A stretch of DNA of 13,528 bases from CAYRVF01 sp964427535 (GTDB taxonomy: Bacteria; Chloroflexota; Ktedonobacteria; Ktedonobacterales; JADMIN01): assembly GCA_964427535.1 (NCBI GenBank), contig CAYRVF010000133.1, forward strand, positions 1 to 13,528, in the 5' to 3' direction. Shown one piece after another: positions 8,747 through 13,528 of the stretch (positions are counted from its first letter, which is position 1; each line of letters opens with the position of its first letter). The notes beneath the pieces are model-generated. The model was not told where the DNA came from, made no database searches, and saw only the letters and a program-made list of their open reading frames with translations. Position numbers and translations under genes: made by a program.

Positions 8747-8775
8747 ATTATGACACAGGCATGTGACGCTCGCAA
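8747..8775 (-). promoter_or_regulatory. Sigma70-type promoter for the zinc-ribbon-hsp20-lon operon
   Basis: On the minus strand TTGCGA (8775-8770) and CATAAT (8752-8747) are separated by 17 bp. The -35 box is identical to that of the nusA promoter. The predicted start near 8740 gives a leader of about 90 nt. I see no CIRCE, HAIR or sigma32-type element beside it. Confidence 0.7.
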
Positions 8776-8790
8776 GCTTCGTTCGGTTGC

Positions 8791-8818
8791 TTCAAGCCGT
8801 GTGCCATCCAGATATAGT
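8791..8818 (+). promoter_or_regulatory. Possible promoter for the membrane-anchored duplicated-domain gene
   Basis: A good -10 box TATAGT (8813-8818) has only a weak -35 match, TTCAAG (8791-8796), at 16 bp; TTGCTT at 8787 would give 20 bp. A start near 8825 would put the 8848-8874 inverted repeat in the leader. The weak -35 suggests an activator or a different site. Confidence 0.4.
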
Positions 8819-8847
8819 GCTCGTTCGCACGGTAGTGGGTGACGCAG

Positions 8848-8874
8848 AAGTGTACAGTGGTTCGTTGTACACTT
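8848..8874. promoter_or_regulatory. Operator-like perfect inverted repeat (9-N9-9)
   Basis: AAGTGTACA (8848-8856), a 9-nt spacer and TGTACACTT (8866-8874). The half-sites are exact reverse complements with centres 18 bp apart, close to two helical turns. It lies between two divergent transcription units. The layout is typical of a site for a dimeric repressor. The motif matches no operator I know; it shares only geometry with CIRCE. An RNA hairpin is the alternative. Confidence 0.55.
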
Positions 8875-8973
8875 TGAGGCAGAAGTAGTGCCAGGGCTGG
8901 TCGTGCAGTCGTCGGGCTAGATGCCCGCTGCGGATAGAGGTCGGGGCTGGCCTGTGGCGAAAGGGCACGCGGA

Positions 8974-9843
8974 ATGGTGAGAGGGCGTTCGCCTCGCACG
9001 AGCAAGTGGCCGAGTGAGGGTCGATTGCGCTACCGGCTGCCGGATCATTCCACTAGCCGAATCTGGCTGGTGGGCGTGGGCATAGGCGGCGTCGTGGTGC
9101 TTGCGTTAGTGGCATACGCCATCGTGTGGTTCCGCGCGGCCGGCGAGGCGCAGCGACCGTATGATGTCGCGCTCTCCTACTGTTCCGCACTGCGCCAGAA
9201 CGACACCGCCGCCGCATACGCGCTCCTGGATGCGAACGCCCGTAATGGGGCGACACAGGGTGCGTTCGCACAGGCACAGCAGACACGTCGCCAGATCGAC
9301 GGCGGGGTCACGGGATGCGTCGTCGCGCGGCCTGGCACTCCATCACCTCTGAGCATCGCGCAGACTCCCTCCGCCCAGATGGTGACGCTCTTTACGACCC
9401 GCGCGCGCACGTTCGCGGGCGCGCTCGCACTCCGGCAGGAGAACGGCGACTGGAAAATCGCGGATGTTGCGCCAGGCGCAGATGGGAGCGACCTCGGCCC
9501 GCTCTATGCCGCGGAAGCCTACTGCACGGCGCTGCGTTCGAGCGACTACAGCGCCGCGTTCGGAGATGCCACTGGAGCGTATCAGGCGGCTCTTGGCGGG
9601 CAACAGGCGTTCACCCAATCGATGCAGACGCTGTTCGGCGGCGGTGCAGTGTCGCTTCAGGACTGCTCGCCGCGCCTTGCGACGTATGCCGTGAGCGCAG
9701 GTGGTACGGCGTCGGTCGATCTCACGCTGCAGGTGCGCGCTGCCACGACGGGGGGCAGCATATCCGCGACGCAGACGTTCCATCTCGTGTTGCTCAAGCA
9801 GGGGAGCACCTGGAAGATCGCGGGCCAGACGCTACGAGCGTAG
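8974..9843 (+). CDS. Membrane-anchored protein with two tandem NTF2-like/DUF4878-like domains
   Basis: A 289-residue protein of unknown function. A basic N-terminal tail (1-28) precedes one membrane helix (about 30-53), so the rest should lie outside the membrane. Two similar domains follow, about 63-166 and 178-289. Each starts with a matching helix (YCSALRQNDTAAAY and YCTALRSSDYSAAF). Each ends in a strand with the W-K-I-A pattern (DWKIADV and TWKIAGQ), a hallmark of DUF4878/NTF2-like lumazine-type folds. Cysteines fall at equivalent places (C70/C115 and C184/C231), suggesting one disulfide per domain. The ATG at 8974 follows AAAGGG (8960-8965) by 8 nt; a GTG directly after it is an alternative. 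Possible roles are a ligand-binding or envelope stress sensor; nothing proves either. It is divergent from the hsp20-lon unit. Confidence 0.82.
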   Translation: MVRGRSPRTSKWPSEGRLRYRLPDHSTSRIWLVGVGIGGVVVLALVAYAIVWFRAAGEAQRPYDVALSYCSALRQNDTAAAYALLDANARNGATQGAFAQAQQTRRQIDGGVTGCVVARPGTPSPLSIAQTPSAQMVTLFTTRARTFAGALALRQENGDWKIADVAPGADGSDLGPLYAAEAYCTALRSSDYSAAFGDATGAYQAALGGQQAFTQSMQTLFGGGAVSLQDCSPRLATYAVSAGGTASVDLTLQVRAATTGGSISATQTFHLVLLKQGSTWKIAGQTLRA

Positions 9844-9866
9844 GACGTGGCGGGGCTCTTTCAGGT

Positions 9867-9895
9867 TTGACGATGGACTGCCCTTGTGCTACTAT
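9867..9895 (+). promoter_or_regulatory. Extended -10 promoter for the 198-residue gene
   Basis: TTGACG (9867-9872), 17-bp spacer, TACTAT (9890-9895), preceded by TG at 9887-9888 as an extended -10. It starts 24 nt after the stop of the upstream gene, so the next gene is probably expressed on its own. A second weaker -10, CATAAT, lies at 9982-9987. Confidence 0.68.
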
Positions 9896-10018
9896 CGCCA
9901 GTACCGAGGGCAGGCGGCGCAGCTTTGCGGTGGGGGCGGGGACGCGGATGGAGACGACGTGCCGGCTGGCACCCACGGGCGCATAATGGGGTGTGCTGTA
10001 GCAGCGAGGGAGCGCCCG

Positions 10019-10615
10019 ATGATCGCGCGACGGTTTCTCTCCTGGGTGCGTCACGTTGTGACCGCCTGTGTCACCCGCATCCGAAACGTCTTCTCTGGCG
10101 AGCATGCTCCGCAGATGGTTCCCGCCGGGCAGGCGGGCGCGCGAAGCGAGCGTTCGCAGTCGGACCTCACTGCGTCAGGTGGGTCCTGGATAGATGATGG
10201 CCGCCGTCTGCGCTCTCAGGTGAATCCCCTCGACGCGCATCGGCGTGACGTTAGCCAGTCGTCGGGGGCGCCTCGCGCCACCTCGGCCTCAGAACCGGTG
10301 CGGCAGCGCAGCCTTTCGGGCTCGCAACAGGGACTGACTGGTCTACCAGAGGTATCCGCAGCGCTCCGGCCGGATGTGCCGACGGACGTTCCCCCGCCAA
10401 TCGCTGGCGACTCTCATACAGAGCACGTCGACGTGACGAACCTCGAAGAGCTGGAGCAGCTCGATGCTGGCCAGCGGCGCCTAGTGCTGCTGCGATATCT
10501 CGTGCGGCAACGGGTATACAACGAAGGCTTCCCCGGCGACCGCATTCCCCAGCAGTATCACCACAGCGTCGGCCTCGACGAGTCCTCGCCTGCGGACGAT
10601 GGCTCCCCGGCGTAG
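10019..10615 (+). CDS. Hypothetical protein, 198 residues, with a structured C-terminal segment
   Basis: I do not recognise this protein. The N-terminus (MIARRFLSWVRHVVTACVTR) is a cationic, amphipathic-looking helix that could touch the membrane. Residues about 28-135 are Ser/Arg/Pro/Gln-rich and probably disordered. A compact helical segment follows, with LEQLDAGQRRLVLLRYLVRQ inside about residues 143-162. It is followed by an aromatic patch, IPQQYHHSVG, and an acidic tail. The start at 10019 has GAGGGAG (10006-10012) 6 nt upstream; an in-frame ATG at 9986 overlaps a -10-like sequence and lacks a ribosome binding site. The strong promoter upstream and the good ribosome binding site support a real gene. 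The pattern of linker plus short helical domain suggests an adaptor or regulatory protein, which is only inference. Confidence 0.7.
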   Translation: MIARRFLSWVRHVVTACVTRIRNVFSGEHAPQMVPAGQAGARSERSQSDLTASGGSWIDDGRRLRSQVNPLDAHRRDVSQSSGAPRATSASEPVRQRSLSGSQQGLTGLPEVSAALRPDVPTDVPPPIAGDSHTEHVDVTNLEELEQLDAGQRRLVLLRYLVRQRVYNEGFPGDRIPQQYHHSVGLDESSPADDGSPA

Positions 10616-10685
10616 ATGCCTGGCGGCTCTCGCTCCTCCTGTCGACGGTACGTCCAGTGGTGCTCTCCACAATGGGCGCGACCAT

Positions 10686-10740
10686 CTGCCATTTTGACTG
10701 GCAGGCGCCTCATCATGATATGCTCAGACATGTGGACATG
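10686..10740 (+). promoter_or_regulatory. Candidate promoter and dyads upstream of the HD phosphohydrolase gene
   Basis: TTGACT (10694-10699) and an extended -10 TGATATGCT (10716-10724) are 19 bp apart, a long spacing. The -35 box is embedded in a 6-bp inverted repeat, CTGCCA (10686-10691) and TGGCAG (10699-10704). A second dyad, CATGT-GG-ACATG (10729-10740), covers the predicted start site, and ATCATGAT (10712-10719) is palindromic. The arrangement suggests a regulated promoter. Confidence 0.45.
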
Positions 10741-10767
10741 ATGGCATAAGCAGGTGTGGAGCAGCGG

Positions 10768-12054
10768 ATGGCCTTGGCGGGGAGCACTGAGCAGGCACCA
10801 GATGAGCGGCGTGAGCGTCGCACGGGACGGACGGTCGTTGCAGACACGTTGTATGGCGACATTTCCACGGCGAGATGGGCCGATATCCTGCTCCGGACAC
10901 CGGAGTTTCGCAGACTAAACGGTGTGTCCCTCTCAGATGTGCCAGGTGAGTTGCTGTTCGGGCGACGATTCCCCACGCGCCTCGAACACGCGCGCGGCGT
11001 GTATCACCTGGCGCGTCTCGCGCGTCCCCGCGACCGCGTGCTGCAGCTCGCCGCGCTGGCGCACGACCTCGGACATGGCCCGCTCTCGCACCTCACCGAG
11101 CCGCTCATGCTGGAGCTGCTGGGGATCGACCACGAGCAGCGCTCAGTGGCGCAGCTCCTACGTATCCGGCAGTCGCTTGCACAAGCGGAAGCGCGGGCGT
11201 TGAGCTGGGTGGACTGGGACGAGGCATCTCGGCTCGTGCTCGGAGAGGGCGATGACGGGCGAGGCGAGCTGCTGAACGGGAGGCTCGACTTCGATAATGC
11301 GGACAATGTCGCGCGTTTTCTGTCTGGCGCTGGGTTAGGTGTGCCCGAGTACGATCCGGTCGCGCTCGCCCGGGCGCTACGCATCGCGCCTGAGCCGATC
11401 GCTTCGCGGCACCTCGCCCCAACACGCGTCTATCTGCGCCAGGATGCCGCAGCCGACGCCCTCGCGTGGCTGCGCGACCGAGCGCGGACGTACGACTATC
11501 TCCACGAGGGGCATCGCAACCTTGCGGCGCACGCGATGCTTGAGAAGGCGTTCTCGCTGCTCGCACTCGGCGGCATGCTCACACCCTCGTTTTTCGAGCT
11601 TACCGACGCTGAGGCGCTCAGCTTCGCGCGCCTGAGCGGCAACCGGGGCGCGGCGGCACTGGTGGAGAGCGCGCTCGATGACCGGCTGTATCGCTGTGTG
11701 TATGAGGCGGTGCTTCCCGATGACGCTGGTTGGATCAGCGCGCTGCAGCAGAGCTGGCGCGACCGGCTCACGCTGGAAGCGCAGCTCGCCGCCGAGGCGG
11801 GTCTCTCGCCTCACGACCTGGTGACAGAGGCACTCGTCTCGTCCGCGAGCAGAGCGCTGCCCCCGATCGGGAACAGCGCCACAGAACGCGAAGCTGAAGT
11901 GCTTGCGCTCAATACGACTCCCGCACCATGTGTGCTGCATGTGTTCGTATCACCGGCCGTGCCGCGAGACTACGTGCGGCGTCTGCGGATGGCGGTAGCG
12001 CGCCTGTACGAGCCGCAGGGAGCCAACCCTCGCGGGAGCGAGCAAGTAGGCTGA
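10768..12054 (+). CDS. HD-domain phosphohydrolase, dGTPase/SAMHD1-like
   Basis: A 428-residue metal-dependent phosphohydrolase of the HD superfamily, related to dNTP triphosphohydrolases. The region FPTRLEHARGVYHLARLA (68-85) supplies the first metal histidine (H74). LAHDLGHGPLSHLTE (97-111) holds the HD pair H99-D100 plus H103 and H108. DHEQRS (121-126) matches the conserved H-E of the SAMHD1 type. LDFDNADNVARFL (173-185) supplies the last aspartate, where the relatives often have a D-R-x-D-Y-type motif. The rest, about 200-428, is mostly helical and unassigned. It probably hydrolyses dNTPs or another nucleotide, but the variant NADN motif leaves substrate open. The ATG at 10768 has GGAG 6 nt upstream; a GTG four codons earlier is the alternative. 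Its stop abuts the stop of the convergent PHP gene with no gap. Confidence 0.88.
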   Translation: MALAGSTEQAPDERRERRTGRTVVADTLYGDISTARWADILLRTPEFRRLNGVSLSDVPGELLFGRRFPTRLEHARGVYHLARLARPRDRVLQLAALAHDLGHGPLSHLTEPLMLELLGIDHEQRSVAQLLRIRQSLAQAEARALSWVDWDEASRLVLGEGDDGRGELLNGRLDFDNADNVARFLSGAGLGVPEYDPVALARALRIAPEPIASRHLAPTRVYLRQDAAADALAWLRDRARTYDYLHEGHRNLAAHAMLEKAFSLLALGGMLTPSFFELTDAEALSFARLSGNRGAAALVESALDDRLYRCVYEAVLPDDAGWISALQQSWRDRLTLEAQLAAEAGLSPHDLVTEALVSSASRALPPIGNSATEREAEVLALNTTPAPCVLHVFVSPAVPRDYVRRLRMAVARLYEPQGANPRGSEQVG

Positions 12055-12966
12055 TTACATGCCGCTGCCGGGTGGAGACGTGGGGAGCGTAAAGTCTGGC
12101 GCAGGCACCTGCCGTGCCGCCTTGGCACGCTCACGGAGACGCAGCGCCGCCTCTGGTGGCACGGCACGACCGCCGAGCGGTGTGGGATGAATGCCGGGTC
12201 CGTGGTAGTCGCTACCACCTGTCGCGATGAGCTGGAACGATTCCGCGAGCGCGACCAAGCGTTCGACTGTTGTGGCATCGTATTGGCCGTAGTAGCTTTC
12301 GAGCCCACCCAGTCCCTCCGCAGCCAACGAGGGCACAAGGGGGTCCGCGAGGCCGGCGATGCCCGCCGGATGCGCCAGCACGGCGACACCGTACGCGCTG
12401 CGAATGAGCCGGACGGCATCGACCGGTGAGAGTTTGTAGCGCGGCACGTAGCCTGGCCTCCCCGGCGTGAGGTATTTTTCGAATGCCTCGGCAACGTTCG
12501 ACACATAGCCGCGTTCGACGAGCGCCTGCGCGACATGCGGCCGGCCCACCGCTCCTGTGGCCAGCCCGCGCACACGGTCCCAGGTAATATCCAGGCCGAG
12601 CGCGCGGAGCTGCTGCACCATGCGTTCGCCGCGCCGCTCGCGGACATCGCGCAGGGTACGCAACGCCGCCTGGAACGCCGTCTTTGAGGTGTCCACAAAG
12701 TAGCCGAGGACGTGCGCCTCGCCCTGGTTTCCCGGCAGATACGTATTGACTTCGATGCCGGGAATCACGGTCACGCCCAATGACTGTCCGGCCTGCTGCG
12801 CCGCCGCGACGCCTTCCGTGGAGTCGTGGTCGGTGAGCGCAATCAGGTCTAGGCCCGCTTCGTGGGCGCGACGCACCAACTCCTCCGGCGGAAACAGCCC
12901 GTCAGAGGCGGTTGAGTGCGTATGCAGGTCGATGTGGTGAGGCACTGGCAGCGCGGGTAGGCTCAT
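12055..12966 (-). CDS. PHP-domain phosphoesterase (YciV/RNase AM-like)
   Basis: A 303-residue PHP-domain protein. Characterised relatives include nucleoside 3',5'-bisphosphate phosphatases and YciV/RNase AM, which trims RNA 5' ends in E. coli. All metal-binding motifs are present: DLHTHSTASDG (13-23, H15/H17/D22), TDHDS (45-49), GIEV (70-73), H85, RPHVA (142-146), LAHP (197-200) and GGSDYHG (250-256). An internal helical insertion (about 95-190) is usual for this subfamily. No signal peptide, so cytoplasmic. The start codon overlaps the rny stop (ATGA) and has only a weak ribosome binding site, so translation is probably coupled to rny. This fits a role in RNA or nucleotide turnover, which is inference from context. 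The 3' end meets the HD gene directly. Confidence 0.9.
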   Translation of the reverse strand: MSLPALPVPHHIDLHTHSTASDGLFPPEELVRRAHEAGLDLIALTDHDSTEGVAAAQQAGQSLGVTVIPGIEVNTYLPGNQGEAHVLGYFVDTSKTAFQAALRTLRDVRERRGERMVQQLRALGLDITWDRVRGLATGAVGRPHVAQALVERGYVSNVAEAFEKYLTPGRPGYVPRYKLSPVDAVRLIRSAYGVAVLAHPAGIAGLADPLVPSLAAEGLGGLESYYGQYDATTVERLVALAESFQLIATGGSDYHGPGIHPTPLGGRAVPPEAALRLRERAKAARQVPAPDFTLPTSPPGSGM

Positions 12967-13528
12967 TTCGCGTAGTCCACCACGCGCGTCTCGCGCACGA
13001 CGGTAACTTTGATCTGGCCTGGATAGTCGAGGCTGTCCTCAATTTTGCGGGCGACGTCGGTCGCGAGCTGCGACGCCTGGAACTCGTCGATCTCCTCCGG
13101 CTTGACTAGAATGCGCACCTCACGCCCGGCCTGGATGGCGAACGACTTCTCGACACCCGAGAACGAGTTGGCGATGCTTTCCAGCGCTTCGAGACGCTTG
13201 ATGTAGAGGTCGATCGTCTCGCGCCGGGCGCCGGGTCGTGCCGCCGAGATGGCGTCTGCCGCCTGCACGATTGCCGCTTCGAGCGACTGGGGCTCTTGCT
13301 CGGTCGCGTGGTGCGCCACAATCGCGTGGACGATCTTGGGCGAGCGGTTGAAGCGACGCGCGATCTCGCCGCTGATGAGCGCGTGCGGTCCCTCGACCTC
13401 CTGATCGATGGCCTTGCCCAGGTCGTGTAGCAGCCCGGCCACCTTACACACGTTGACGTCCGCTCCGAGCGCCGCGGCGATGGTGGCGGCGAGCACGGAG
13501 ACCTCGATAGAGTGGTTGAGCACGTTCT
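12963..13528 (-). CDS. rny: Ribonuclease Y, C-terminal part (runs off the right edge)
   Basis: The C-terminal 187 or so residues of RNase Y, the membrane-anchored endoribonuclease that starts mRNA decay in many bacteria lacking RNase E. The visible part begins NVLNHSIEV, the first histidine motif of the HD domain. GLLHDLGKAIDQE holds the HD pair, and HAIVAHH carries further metal ligands. The conserved C-terminal domain (REVRILVKPEEID, YPGQIKVTVVRETR, VDYAK) completes it. The N-terminal membrane helix, coiled coil and KH domain lie beyond the edge. The stop overlaps the PHP start codon by 4 nt. A GTG near 13523 is an internal valine rather than a start, since family proteins continue upstream. 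Confidence 0.95.
   Translation of the reverse strand, partial: NVLNHSIEVSVLAATIAAALGADVNVCKVAGLLHDLGKAIDQEVEGPHALISGEIARRFNRSPKIVHAIVAHHATEQEPQSLEAAIVQAADAISAARPGARRETIDLYIKRLEALESIANSFSGVEKSFAIQAGREVRILVKPEEIDEFQASQLATDVARKIEDSLDYPGQIKVTVVRETRVVDYAK

Noticed and set aside
9701..10018. Long N-terminal extension of the 198-residue protein
   Set aside because: It runs through the end of the upstream gene in another frame and across a strong promoter. The start at 10019 has a clear ribosome binding site.

Overview
The window looks like an accessory-to-housekeeping stretch of a high-GC bacterial chromosome. The organism is probably a member of the Chloroflexota (Thermomicrobia- or Ktedonobacteria-like). 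That placement is an inference from gene style and order: a short NusA without C-terminal repeats, YlxR, an Hsp20-Lon pair and RNase Y next to a PHP protein. No rRNA, tRNA, CRISPR array, transposase or phage gene is visible. Codon use and GC look uniform throughout.

Left end (1-2544): an acyl-CoA dehydrogenase gene runs off the left edge on the minus strand. It faces away from a nusA-ylxR pair on the plus strand. The divergent gap holds a good sigma70-type promoter for each side (TTGACG-N17-TATAAT for acd, TTGCGA-N17-TATACT for nusA). The roughly 220-nt nusA leader carries a nearly perfect intrinsic terminator only about 20 nt after the predicted start site, which suggests attenuation of nusA. 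The usual neighbours rimP and infB are absent. A second hairpin separates nusA and ylxR.

Middle (2571-8775): a run of minus-strand genes concerned with protein quality control. In transcription order they are a small double-CxxC protein, an Hsp20 chaperone, Lon protease, a PIG-L/LmbE deacetylase, a 74-residue acidic protein and a second Hsp20 with a long low-complexity tail. The hsp20 and lon genes lie 3 nt apart, and a TTGCGA-N17-CATAAT promoter precedes the first gene. Intercistronic hairpins without U-tracts lie after the zinc-ribbon gene and after lon. Whether the distal genes (lmbE onward) share the transcript is uncertain, because gaps of 102, 170 and 211 nt separate them.

Right part (8776-12054, plus strand): a membrane-anchored protein with two similar extracytoplasmic domains, each with a matching cysteine pair. 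Upstream of it is a perfect 9-N9-9 inverted repeat. Next come an unrecognised 198-residue protein with its own strong promoter and an HD-domain phosphohydrolase of the dGTPase/SAMHD1 type.

Right end (12055-13528, minus strand): the C-terminal part of RNase Y overlaps the start of a PHP-domain phosphoesterase by 4 nt (ATGA). The PHP gene meets the HD gene tail to tail with no bases between the stop codons. The HD, PHP and RNase Y genes place three phosphohydrolase or nuclease families concerned with nucleotides or RNA side by side.

I found no clear new defence or mobile system. The best leads are regulatory (the nusA leader terminator and the 8848-8874 operator-like repeat) and protein-architectural (the Hsp20 tail and the duplicated Cys-pair protein).
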